Of a stretch of 64,000 nucleotides of DNA, positions 41,836 through 52,919 are shown in pieces. The position numbers and the translations under genes are program-made. The stretch lies in NCBI GenBank assembly GCA_907165275.2, contig OU015651.1, positions 14,902,501-14,966,500 on the forward strand, read 5' to 3'. Position 1 is the first letter of the stretch. Each line of letters starts with the position of its first letter. The stretch is from Zygaena filipendulae (Eukaryota; Arthropoda; Insecta; Lepidoptera; Zygaenidae). The notes beneath the pieces are model-generated. The model saw only the letters and a list, made by a program, of their open reading frames with translations. It had not been told where the DNA came from and made no database searches.

Positions 41836-43137
41836 GTAAGGATTTATATTCTTCATAAGATTGCCATGAAAACCACTTAAAAATTACCGTCGAAATTCGG
41901 TTGTGAAATATTTTGTCTGTTCATTATATTCCCAAAATACAGATCATGTAGTGATTTTATTCTGAATTCCCAGTCTTAACTCCTTAGTCTTTAATATAGA
42001 TTAATCGGCAATCGCCAAATGTCTTTGGCAATCTTTCCTATATAGGATAAATAAACGAAAAAAAAAAAAATCTTCAGAATCTTCAGAATCGCAGATTCAC
42101 AAACTAGACGCGTAGTGGATTTTAGAATAGAGGTTTATTTGGTACCAATAATAAGTCTTGGCGAGTCCCTGTATTGTACACCACCGGAAAAGGCGACACC
42201 AGAATGCACGACACGAGATTGTACGACACCGGAATGAACATCACTGGAATTGGCGACACCGGATTACATGGCCTAGCCGGCTTCGTGCTCCGTTTAGTAG
42301 TATTCAATACAATGCAGGTAGTTTTTTGTAATTACTGTCTCAAAATATGACGGGAATTCAAAAAGCAATCACTCCAAGTTTAATTTTTACTCACGTAATT
42401 ATAATTTATCATTTTAATGAATTGTGTCGTGGCCTCATCTAAGAATTGATCAATTAAATGTCACCAAATTCTGTCTTTGAGACCTGGTCATCAGTACGAA
42501 CCTAACCTAATCAAGAATGTCGGGGTACATTACCTTGTAATTAGTTCATGATGAGCGATTGTTGCAAAAAAAAAAACAATCGACTGAATCGAAAATTGTG
42601 CTATTGCATATTCCATTATCGGTTTAGTAGTTCTTCACCATCATTATTCGAATAACAATCGACGAACTACTAACTACTGACTATTAAGTTGTAAGTATTA
42701 ACCGCGACGCGCGGAGCGGTGCGTGTCGTGTTACTTCGATTGTTTTATCTACTTATTTAGTAGTATAGTAATAACAATCGACGAACTTATATATTACTAC
42801 TGTGTCACCAATTCCGTTGCTGTACCTACCTACACGTAGTGATTACCTTCTCTCTGCCTACGTACATTCCGGTGTCGTACAATATCGTGTTGTGCATGCA
42901 TTCCTCCCCCTCTCTGGCCTCTGTTGGAAGACAGACGCGGATTCCATATTTCTAATTTCCATAGGGATCAAAGGGATTATGGATCCTGATTGTCATTCTC
43001 ACTGTATCTAAAATTTATATATTATTCTATATATATCTACCTTTTGTATATGTAAATGAAATGTTTAATTTGATTAATTTTTTAAGTGTGTTTAATTAAA
43101 ACTGACCTTATTTTAGACTTTGTGAGTGAAAAAAGCA

Positions 43138-46100
43138 ATGTCTCGTGAACAAAAGACAATAAAAAGCGCGCCAAACATTGGCGAAAAACAAGAATGTAGA
43201 GCGTGCCTCTGCGAATTGGGTTCTAAAGATGTTTCATATCGAATATTTGATACATGGACCCCACCAATGCAGGGTACACAAACCACCATAGCTGAGGACT
43301 TGGCAAAAGCGGCTAATATCCAGGTGAACATACTTGTCTTCATCTTATTTATACTAAATACACCACGCTGTAATACAGTGTAGCAGATAATCCAAATAGA
43401 ATAGTCCAAAAAATAACTGCAATATGTTAGATAGCTACAATAGAACTTTTCGATATTTAATAGCTAAATCTAATTTCAAATTGTGTTACTCAGCTTCCTC
43501 TACTTAGACAGCCTCTTTTTTGCCACATTCCACCTTTTATTTTCTCATACAAACACTAGGACATGCACACTGCACACCAAACTTAATCCGGGATAAAAAG
43601 TAGCCTAAGTTACTCCATAAAACATCAGCTATCTGCTAGTGAAAGTCCCATTAAAATCGGTCCCACCGTTTCAGAATTACCCTGAACAAACAGACAGAAA
43701 TTTTTTATAAATTGAGTACCGTATTAATATAATTTCGTATGCATTTAGTGAAAAACTGTTAATTTTAAATTACAAACAAACACTTTAATTTCATTTATGT
43801 CTAGACTAATCTTTCTACTGACATCAATGAAAAATTCTTTCACAGCTATCCCCAAAGGACAAACATTCTAAAGTGATATGTAAATGTTGCTGTGATAAGT
43901 TGCAAGAAGTGTGCCGTTTTACTTCCATGGTTCAGGACAGTGATAAAATTCTCCGGCTGAGGCATCCAAACCAAAAAAGTGAAGCTACAATGTGGCCGAA
44001 GCCTATATCGATTGACAAGAACATATTTGACAATAGTGATGTAAAAATCAAAGAGGAAGTTTTAAGTGAAGATGAATACAGTGCAGCCACAGAAGTGGGA
44101 AAAGGCTTCGCCACGGTGGATATAAAAGTTGAACCAGAGGAAATATTGCCAGATAAAATAGAAATTACAGTTAATGGTAGTGTTTGAGTTTCAATGTGCA
44201 GGTTTTGTTGATTGTTTTACACTAGCTGTCCCTCAGGTTTCTCCCACGGTAATTTCAGAGGTCCCGCAGGAATTCCAGGATAAAATATAGATATAAAACT
44301 TCCCCATGAATCACTATGTCTTGGTGAAAACCCCATGAACATCCGTTGCATAGTTTTAAAGATCTAAGCTTACATAAGGACAGATAGATAGCGGGAAGCG
44401 ACTTTGTTTTACACTGTGTAGTTGTATTACATGTCTTTAATATTTTATATCATAATGAGCTATTAATGATAATTTTAATGAAAAAGATGAATTAATAGGC
44501 ATATATTATGTAGGATCTATAGTGAATTTTAAATAATAAACAATAATAAAATTAATTTACAGGAACAATTTCATTAAATGAATATAAATCTGAAAATCCT
44601 GTGACAAATGGCGACGATTGTGAGGTGTATGAACGAGAAGAAGTAAGTTAATTATTCATATTAACATTAGAAAATTCAAAAATAATCAAATTTTAATTTC
44701 TACATGTATTTTAATAATGCCATTTGTCGATATATGAATAATAATTTTTTCCTTTTGTTGTGAAGTCATTACATTATGTATATTTTTTTAATTGGTTTAT
44801 TTAATAATATAACGTAACTTAATCCGTTCTCATCTAATTTCTACACTTCACATAATTACAAATTATGATTTGATTCAAACAGATTTGTCCATATTAATAA
44901 TTTTTTCCGAAACAGGTACAAATATTTGCTAGTTACAGTTTCGGAATGTTCACTTCTAGGTTGAAATAAAAATGCAGATTTCATTTTAGAATATAGTTTT
45001 CATGCTGAAATTACATAATACACTTTTATCTGATGTCAGTGTCCAAGTATTTTCAACTAATACATTTTTAGTTTTTGACATTTTATATTTTAAAAGTCAT
45101 TTCGGGAACGCATCCAAAATCATTGAACTGAGCTGTAATTCTACAATTAAAAACTTAATCATCGCTACAGGAATTAAATTTAATAAATAATTTTAAAGTT
45201 ATATTTGTAGTAGCTAGTTAGGTATTTTTCATGAAAATGTTCGATGCCAGTCATTCCGTGAAAGCGACAGTATTTGGTTGATGAATTATGTCAACCTTAA
45301 ATAAAGTGGTGTCAGTGAGTAGTTTTTAAAATTTGAAGACTTTTTGATGATGAAGTACCCATTGTGTTTCACTGCATTTAATAAACTTCTGGTAAGTACC
45401 TTTCAGTTTCATATTTGTGTAGCGTACTTTAATTTATTAAAATTAAAGTAACGCCACCTAGTAGCCGAAATAGGACATTGATGTTTTTTCGTTTTTCTCG
45501 TACTTGTTGAATATGGCTCACCAATTAGATAATGTAAAATATAATATAGCACACAATACGACTATTAGTGTATCTTGATGATGCGATGGTTTGTAGCTTC
45601 ATACATAAGATTGAAGAGTGGGAGGGAACTTTACTTTATAGATATCTTGCTTAAAGTAATTGTTGACAGTATATCTTTGGGTGAGCCTAGACACGTCGTG
45701 TTATCCAAATAAATTTAATGCGATCTTAAATAGGGGTGTTTTTTTTCTATACAATAAACAAAAAAAAATCAATTCGTCATTTCGATAACGGTAATTTCCG
45801 AAACGATGGATTCGTTCCCGAAATAGCTTTCTCTATAATATCTATGGGACAGGAAGTGTTTAAATGTTCTATTGAAACTGAAATCTTTTTATGTTTGCAG
45901 AAAACTCATAAAGATACCACTGAATCTGACAAAAATAAAAGCAAAAAACCAGAAATAAAAAAATCAAGTGCAGCTTACAGAAGACTGCGTCAAAAGGCCA
46001 ATGAAAGGAAACGCAAATATATTATGAATATGACTCCCGAGGAGAAAGAGAGGAAACGAATGAAGGACAGAGAATACTATCACAAAAGGCAGGCTCAGAA

Positions 46101-49100
46101 CAAAACAAAGTCTATAAAGGATATGTCTGAATCGGAGCAGAAGCGGGTGAGAGAGTTGTGGAAGAAGAAAGCGCAGAGATATAAAGAGAAGAAGAGAAAG
46201 ATGATGGAGGAAAGTATGATGGAGATCAACTCTCTTTCGGCCCATGAGAGTGACATCGGGCACGGGCCCGACGCGTTGCAGGATGAAGTCGATCTGCACT
46301 CTTTTTTGGCCGAATACCAATTGGCCACCCTGAAAGAAGCGGAGAAGCTAAATTAACAGAATGCAATGGCAGTCAACGTAACAATAACAAAAATAACAAT
46401 TCTGCCCATCCGGACCACTCTCCCTATAGAGTATATGCGTTGGGAAACAGAGCAAGTAAACTGATAGGCAACCAAAGCACAAATTTGACCAAAGAAATGA
46501 TACAATAGGGATGTTGACGACTTATGAAAATCAAAATTCTAATTAGTCCGTCAGTTAGAAAATAAAAAAATAATAGACACGTATTTTTTGCTTTTTCAAA
46601 TTAATGAATATAAACATAGATAAAGCGCATTAAAGTTAAGGGTGGGGGAGTCGTGACGTCAATATTTATTCGATATAAGCCCTGTAAAAAACTGCACCGG
46701 GTAGTGATCGCCGTTATTTTTTGATTACGTAAAAAAAGAAAAAAATACGTGTCCAATATTTTTTATTGATCTACATGACCGACTAAAAAAGAAAAATTTA
46801 TCAACTAGCCCAATGTCTACGAAAGATAATGTATTTTCTAGTCTAGTTTTTTTTTATCTTCTAACCATCATTGTAAATGTTTTCCTTAAAAATTCACGTA
46901 GCGAACATTCAATATTACTTTGTAATTTGAAAGACAAAAATTTGCACTTTTTGAGACTTATGCCCTTTTAATATAATGCACTTGTCGTAGTAGTGTATGA
47001 TAGAGTCTATCATCTTTTAGATTTTCTTTTAATTATTTACTTGCTTCAATAAACTGCATAACATATTGCCCAGTACATTATTGTTAATGGCTTTATTATT
47101 ACACTTCAATAGGATATTTGACTAAATTTTTGTTTTTAGTCCGCTGTGTAGATTCATAAAAAATATTAGACACGTATTTTTTTTTACTTAAGCAAAAAAT
47201 AACGGAGACACTTTGAGTTGAAATGTCGCGTGACGTCACTAGCAGGTACAGTGTATATGACGTTACGAGTCGCCACTTCTAAACTAATCAGTCAATTAGC
47301 CTATTGATCAATCTGAGCAGGAGAGCCCGATCATGAAAAACTATATTTTTCTGTTATGTTCTGTTTATTAATGGCATTTTTTTTTCGATTTTTACTCTAT
47401 TGCTATTGGTTGCGATTTTAAGAAATAATTTCATAGCATTATTGTACTACTCTTAGGTAGTTTGTCATAATGACCTTTTGATGGTATTAATTTATTCAGT
47501 ATTGTTGTATTAATGAATGTGAGAAGCACAAATAAAACTATCGTTGTCTCGTGGAGATATCGAATTGTTTCATTTACTACCTAGTACCTAACAAAGATTC
47601 TCGAGTTATAAAAGTTTGAACATTCAATTCATACTGTCCGACACACACAAACACACACACACTCACACACACACACACACACAAACACAAACACACACAC
47701 ACACACACACACACACAAAGCAGCGACAGCGTAGAGTGTAGACTGTTACCTCTCTATACTCTATCCACGGAGACAAGTTAATAGGGATAACATAGACTTC
47801 GTTTGTGATTGGTCAGCGATATGTACAGAGTACGTGTACCTGTACCGGCATTTGTGGCATTCAGAATAGTTCACGCCCACTGACTCACACAGTTTTGTCT
47901 TTGTCATTTGTATGAAATGACGTGACAGAGAGAGCGCTGTATTAACTTGTCTCCGTGGATAGAGTATAGACTCGCTACTGCGTCGCGCGTCGTGGCTGGG
48001 CGCGAGGAGATGGGGGGCGGTGAGTATCGCTTCTGTAGCATCAGTACTCTTCGGTAACAGGCATGTCTTCTTCTGTTAAAAAAAGTATCATCAGCCTGCT
48101 GCCGTCACGGAGGCGTCTCCCAACGGTCTCCTCGTCGACCGGTCCTGTGCGCTCGATCGGCCGAGCCCCGCTATCTTCGCCAGCTCGACGCTGCACCCCG
48201 CATCGGCTCCGCTCGCGGAGAGCCCGTCGGTACGTGGCCGCTGCACGAGTGCGCTCTCCCACCGCCGCCTGTGACCAACGCTTCCCATCTCACTCCCGCT
48301 GCCGAGCTTTGCTACTAACTCTACGAGCTATGATATTTTTTGTTTGCTTTTTTCTAATTGTTCGCTTTGATTGGTGAAGGAATACTGTGTACCTCAAATA
48401 CCGCAAGTCGATCTTCAAACGAAATCAGGGAAGTTTTCCAGTATTACAGAAGAAAGTATTTGTTTTTTTTTTTAAAACGTGTTATGCCGGGTGCCACGCC
48501 TATAGCTACCCACTTTAGCTACTTTTCTGGCCAAGAGCCACTTAAGCCAATGTAGGTATTCCTGCTGGGCCGCATATGGTTCACTTATATTATATTCGGT
48601 TATACAACATGTTAATAAATTAACTGAAAACCTGATACACCCCATTTAAAAAAATAAACAATAATATGATTAAAAAATATTTTATGTCGAAAAAATTTAT
48701 ACTTTAAAAGTTATTCAACATTAGTTTGGAGGTGACCTATCTACGAGATTCCAAGCGCTACGCCCGCGCCTACCGGTTCGATTTTTTTTGCTGCGGGCGG
48801 CGTACGCGCCAAATATTGTATTATAAATAATTTAGACAAGGGCTAGGAAAAATGAAAAAAATATAACCTATATTAAAACATAGTGCAATCGATTCGCTAG
48901 TTGATTCTGAGCAAACTACTTTCTAGTTTTCAGTTAATTCATTAACACGATGTATATATAGTATATACCTACATTAGCTTTATGTGACTGTTTGAATAAA
49001 GGTGGATTTAGGTTTGAATTAATACAAATATAAATTGAAAAAGTACACATTTTAATCACCTAATATTTATTTATTGAAATAAATGTATGAAAATTGCTAA

Positions 49101-51642
49101 AAAAAAATATGCAAATAAAAAATTATGATGTTGAACTTTTTTAATGATAATATCATCAATATTGGCATCTTTTGGACTGCATGCAATCCTCATTGCATCT
49201 TCTAAGTGTGAATTAAATTCGTTCTTAGAATCTGTTTTGGTAGTCATTTCACTACCTGTTTATGTCATTTATGTTGATAACATTGATGAAAACGAACGAC
49301 GAATTTAACGGAGTTGATGTTTTGTTCGGTGCGTGCGCGTGCGCCAGTACCTGGAGGAGGTGAAGGAGGAGCCGGTCAGCGACTCGGACGACTCGGACGC
49401 GTGCTCCGACCTGCCGCTCGACTGCATGCTCTGCTCCAAACCCTTCAAGACCATCTCCGGACTGAAGGTATAACAAGCACAGCACAAGTTCTTATTAAGT
49501 TTTTTTTTTGGTATTTTCCTAAATATGTGCTATCTTTTAGTTAACTCTATCTCATTTGCATGTTGTCTTCGTGTACAAATGAAAATATACTTGGATAAAG
49601 CGCATTAAAGTTTAGGAGCGGAGGCTCGTAATGTCATAAGCAGGTGAAAACTACACCTGCTTGTGACATTTCGACTCAACGTATCTCTCCGTTACGTTAC
49701 GGCGTCGCCGGTCCAGGCGCGGTCGCAGCCTGAAATTGGGGGGGGTGGGTCACTAAGGTCGCAACCTGAAATTGGGGGGGCACTAAGGTCGCAACCTGAA
49801 ATTGGGGGAATTGGGGTGCACTAAGGTCGCAACCTGAAATTGGGGGGGGGGGGTCACTAAGGTCGCAACCTGAAATTGGGGGGGGGGGGGGTCACTGACA
49901 ATAAAATATGTCGAATAAATTATACTACATATATTGCACAATACACAATTTTATTGCACATATTATAAAAAAATGAATTATGGGGGGGTCATGTCTCCCG
50001 TGACCCTCCCCCTTCGGACCGCGCCTGCACCCGACGTAGCTGTCAGATTATTATCTAACTAGATTAACTACTAGAAGTTAACTACTAGAAATTAACTACT
50101 AGAGATTAACTACTAGAGATTAACTACTAGAGATTAACTATTAGAGATTAACTACTAGAGCAAAAGTATCGTCTAGTCTCGCTATCGAAGTTGACCTAGA
50201 CAATCTGTACTCGTTATCACGACTATAGATTGTCAACTTGTCTAAGGGGGCGGGTTTCAATGAGGTCGCTTGTCCAGGCGCACGTGATAGCGATGCACTC
50301 GTACAAGTCAGTGCGGCGAAGATCGGCCGACAGCACGCCTGCGCCCGCGCCGGCGCCCGCCGGCCACGTGTGCGCCACTTGCAGACGAAGTGAGTAGAAA
50401 CACAGTAGTTTGTCATACACAATACACATAATATGTTTTTCTTTGATAATGTTTATTCCTTTTGCGGAAGGCAAAGGAAACTTAGTCCATACAGCCAATA
50501 CGTTTACGTTACGTATACGTTTTTCCGTCTTCTGAAGTTATTTAGCGGAACATTTGGCAGCAAATCTCCACAGTTGAACTTTAATAAGTCGCTCTAAGCA
50601 AAGTTGTATAGTAAAACGACAACCTACCGACGAACGCCCCATTTCATCTTATATCACTGTTTCCGCACACTGTTCATTACAAATGGATCATTAATTCTGC
50701 AAAATCCACCACATTCACATAATATTAAACACGATAAGGAAACTAATATGTAAAACAAAGAACGTCCATTTCCAAAGTCCATACACAAGTGTAACCACGG
50801 GTGTTGTACATACATAATATGTATGTCGGACAACATCAACTTGACTGTGCCGCCCTCCCCCCGCTCGCCCCGCGTGTGCCCACGAGCCGCCCGCGTGCAG
50901 CAGTGGGAGGAGTTCAATATATTGTATGCAATATGCGTCACCGAGTGCCCGATGGTGTGACGTCAGGTTTCACGACGCCGACGGACCTGATGGTGCACGA
51001 GACGTGCCACGCCCGCGCGGCGTGCTACGGCTGCGGCGCGCGCTTCGACACTGCGCAGGAGTTGACGACGCACGCGGCGCGCTGCCGCCCCGCCCCCGGT
51101 GCCGCCCCTGCCACCCCCGGCGCCGCCCCCGCCACCCCCGGCGCCGCCCCCGCTGCAGCCCAGCACAAGCACAAGACGTTGGCGGACACAATCAGGTATA
51201 CTCGAGTTTTTTTCAACTACGGACATGTTCCGTTATTACGAACTAGCTGTGCCCCGCGGTTTCACCCGCATGAAAGGTTTTTATACAACAACTTCTTTTC
51301 CCGAGATCCGATTTCAATGAAACAAAGCCTATATGTAGCTCCAGGCTAAGTTTAATCTACCTGTGAAAACCGCATGACAATCGGTTCAGTAGATGCGAAG
51401 ATTATCGCGAACAGACAGACAGACAGAAAAGAATTTTAAAAACTTATTTTTTGGGCTTGGTTACTCGTCTTTTATCACCCCTCTCAATTTTAGGTAAAAA
51501 TATTCAATGTAAAGAGTCGCGGATTCTACTCTTTTATTGTAGTATAGATAGCACTGACCGAGTGCTCGTTGATTGCTCTTAGCAATATAGATCAACTAAA
51601 CTACTGTATCTTATATGTTCCTGTGGTTTTGTTGATGTGTTT

Positions 51643-51689
<47 letters not shown>

Positions 51690-52876
51690 GAAGTATATTT
51701 GATTTGAGTTAGTTTGGCCCTTGATTGCCCACTGCAGGGGGCTCTGCCCCAACGCAGTCACCTCTGCTGCCTCTCCAGCAGCGAGAGAAGGCTTACGAGT
51801 TTGGCTCTTATGCTAAAAAATGGAGACCCATCATGAGCAAATATAATATGTTTTAGTGTTAATTATTATCTTTACATAGTATATACAATGTATGTATTAC
51901 GTTGAGCACCCAATAACCGCTTCTAGTTTCTATCGACAGCCCTCTATCTCGAAAAGATTGCCTATAGCAATAAGGCTATCTTTTGCTCTGTCATCTTTTT
52001 ATCTATCTTAGTTTAACTATCGCTTTTGGGCCAATAAAGTCCGTCGTGTAGCGTAATAAAAAATATTGGACACGTATTTTTTAATTTTTTACGTAATCAA
52101 AAAATAAGTTGAAATTTCGCGTGACGTCACAATTCAATGCAGTCTCTACGGGGCTTATACCGAAAACTGACGTCACGATTCCCCACGATTTTAGTGCGCT
52201 TTATCTATGTTTATTTTCATTCATTTGAAAAAGCAAAAAATACGTGTCTTATTATTTTTTTATTTTCTAACTGACGGACTAAGTAATTAGAATTTTGATT
52301 TTTATACCCTGGAAAATACCCAAGGGATGTTGACAACTTTTGAAAATAAAAATTTTAATTAGTCCGTCTTTTAGAAAATAAAAAATCATTAGATACGTAT
52401 TTTTTATTTTTCAAATAAATGAAAATTCACAGAGATAAGCGCATTAAAGTTTATTGTGGGGGCTCGTGACGTCACTTACCGCTACAAGCCGCCATACAAA
52501 CTGCATTAGTTATTGACGTCACGCGAAATTTCAACTCGATGTATCGCTGTTATTTTTTGATTACGTAAAAAAAGAAAAAATACGTGTCCAATATTTTTTA
52601 TTAGTCTACAAGACGGACTAAAAAAAAACATTAGTCAAACAGCCTGTTGTGACTGTCTGTGTGTTCCGCACCAGGCCGCCTCCCGACGAGAGTATAGAGT
52701 GCTCGCGCTGCGGCGAGCGCTTCAGCGACGGGTACTACCTGCGCATACACCGCGAGGTGCGGCACGCGGCGTGTGCGCAGGCGCCGCCCGCCATGGACGC
52801 CATGGACGCCATGGACGCCGCGCCGCCCGCCATGGACGCCGCCGCGCTCGAGGACATATTCACGGGGAACGACTGA
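43138..52876 (+). CDS. ZAD-C2H2 zinc-finger protein, finger isoform (7 exons)
   Basis: Exons 43138-43323, 43846-44176, 44563-44642, 49348-49467, 50278-50389, 50967-51195, 52675-52876; phases close to 419 codons plus TGA. Start chosen at the first ATG; an upstream AG (43115) suggests a 5' UTR exon before. Residues 20-100 form a zinc-finger-associated domain: C20-x2-C23 and C74-x2-C77, the insect dimerisation module. An acidic linker with VKIKEE and IKVEPEE follows (IKxE is a sumoylation-type site). Fingers: C225-C228-H241-H246, C271-C274-H287-H291, C296-C299-H312-C316 (C2HC), C362-C365-H378-H383; exon junctions cut fingers 1 and 2. Ala/Pro-rich linkers with repeated PGAAPAT and MDA. Probably a nuclear DNA-binding regulator; target and orthologue cannot be told from sequence. 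The exon 2 donor GTAGTG is weak. Confidence 0.85.
43575..43735. repeat. Dispersed repeat (GTAGCCTAAGTTACTCC family)
   Basis: GGATAAAAAGTAGCCTAAGT, AAGTCCCATTAAAATCGGTC and TGAACAAACAGACAG match 15325-15515. In ZAD-gene intron 1. Confidence 0.5.
44222..44400 (-). mobile_element. Helitron-type relic
   Basis: CTAGCTGTCCCTCAGGTTTC, GGTCCCGCAGGAATTCCAGG and ATAAAACTTCCCCATGAATC. Eroded, in ZAD-gene intron 2, 46 bp after exon 2. Confidence 0.45.
45901..46356 (+). CDS. Alternative last exon of the ZAD gene (basic helical tail)
   Basis: Acceptor TTTGCAG ends at 45900 and the exon is in phase with exon 3 (44642), giving a 350-residue protein ZAD + linker + 151-residue tail ending EAEKLN and TAA. The tail is very rich in Lys, Arg and Glu: KKSSAAYRRLRQKANERKRK, MTPEEKERKRMKDREYYHKR and SEQKRVRELWKKKAQRYKEK form three similar helical blocks of about 30 residues, compatible with a DNA- or RNA-binding coiled region. 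It has no donor at its end. AATAAA follows at 47048-47053. This exon and the finger exons (from 49348) are mutually exclusive because this one carries a stop. Blocks of this kind occur in other arthropod proteins of unknown function; I do not assign one. Confidence 0.8.
   Translation, partial: KTHKDTTESDKNKSKKPEIKKSSAAYRRLRQKANERKRKYIMNMTPEEKERKRMKDREYYHKRQAQNKTKSIKDMSESEQKRVRELWKKKAQRYKEKKRKMMEESMMEINSLSAHESDIGHGPDALQDEVDLHSFLAEYQLATLKEAEKLN
46543..46787. mobile_element. MITE (TTAGTCCGTC family)
   Basis: ATTAGTCCGTCAGTTAGAAA to ACATGACCGACTAA. One CGTGACGTCAA site remains. 187 bp after the short-isoform stop codon. Confidence 0.65.
47136..47290. mobile_element. MITE (TTAGTCCGTC family), right end lost
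   Basis: TTAGTCCGCTGTGTAGATTC, ATATTAGACACGTATTTTTT and GCGTGACGTCACTAGC, then divergence. Confidence 0.55.
47640..47718. repeat. (AC)n microsatellite
   Basis: About 35 CA/AC units with occasional interruptions. Confidence 0.95.
47754..47969. mobile_element. MITE (CTATACTCTATCCACGGAGA family)
   Basis: Left CTATACTCTATCCACGGAGA-CAAGTTAATA and right TATTAACTTG-TCTCCGTGGATAGAGTATAG pair perfectly over about 30 bp. 216 bp, no ORF. Confidence 0.8.
47985..48330. other. GC-rich island of unknown nature
   Basis: Much more GC-rich than its surroundings, open in several frames on both strands (for example minus 48262-48041). No residue motif is recognised and codon content looks random. It lies in the ZAD-gene intron between the alternative 3' ends. 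It could be a TE fragment, a lost exon or an alternative promoter. Confidence 0.4.
48331..49347. other. AT-rich intronic stretch
   Basis: Nothing recognised except short A/T runs. A CTGCGGGCGGCGTACGCGCC patch at 48790 stands out in base composition. Confidence 0.4.
49592..49700. mobile_element. MITE (TTAGTCCGTC family), internal fragment
   Basis: ATAAAGCGCATTAAAGTTTA and GTGACATTTCGACTCAACGT are internal family blocks; both ends are missing. Confidence 0.5.
49725..49905. repeat. G-run tandem repeat (33-36 bp unit)
   Basis: Five copies of CACTAAGGTCGCAACCTGAA-ATT followed by 5-13 G residues. The four longer G-runs are close enough for a G-quadruplex on the sense strand of the ZAD-gene transcript. 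Confidence 0.85.
50053..50162. repeat. 14-bp tandem repeat
   Basis: Eight near-identical copies of TTAACTACTAGAGA, 116 bp upstream of exon 5 of the ZAD gene. Confidence 0.85.
50195..50252. mobile_element. MITE relic (GCCCCCTTAGCCAAGTTG family)
   Basis: GATTGTCAACTTGTCTAAGG-GGGC with a partial inverted match GTTGACCTAGACAATC upstream. Its right end lies 25 bp before the exon 5 acceptor. Confidence 0.5.
51242..51450 (-). repeat. Helitron-end-like repeat with RTE-like tail
   Basis: CTAGCTGTGCCCCGCGGTTT, then CGATTTCAATGAAACAAAGC, CCGCATGACAATCGGTTCAG and ACAGACAGACAGACAG. Body differs from the common Helitron. Starts 47 bp after exon 6 of the ZAD gene. Confidence 0.5.
51649..51687. repeat. (GT)n microsatellite
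   Basis: About 19 GT units. Confidence 0.95.
52037..52284. mobile_element. MITE (TTAGTCCGTC family), first of a pair
   Basis: AAGTCCGTCGTGTAGCGTAA to CTAACTGACGGACTAA with GTGACGTCACAATTC and CTGACGTCACGAT. Confidence 0.7.
52359..52622. mobile_element. MITE (TTAGTCCGTC family), second of a pair
   Basis: TTAGTCCGTCTTTTAGAAAA to CTACAAGACGGACTAA, opposite orientation to 52037-52284 and 75 bp from it. Its end is 53 bp before the acceptor of the last ZAD-gene exon, so it may have replaced part of that intron's branch region. Confidence 0.7.
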
Positions 52877-52919
52877 GCGGTCGCCCGGTCGGCATGCGAG
52901 CCGAAGCAGTGCGGACGAG

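Larger units (their letters stand above)
39659..43137. other. 3.5-kb intergenic region between divergent PWP1 and ZAD gene
   Basis: Contains the micro-insertion at 40320, a Helitron relic at 41640-41835, a GGGGGCATCCGTTAATTACG block at 41227 typical of a dispersed insect repeat, and a pair of inverted CGACACCGGAAT-rich blocks (42170-42290 and 42790-42905). The stretch ACACGTAGTGATTACCTTCT occurs at 39958 and again at 42832. I see no exon of another gene. Confidence 0.5.
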
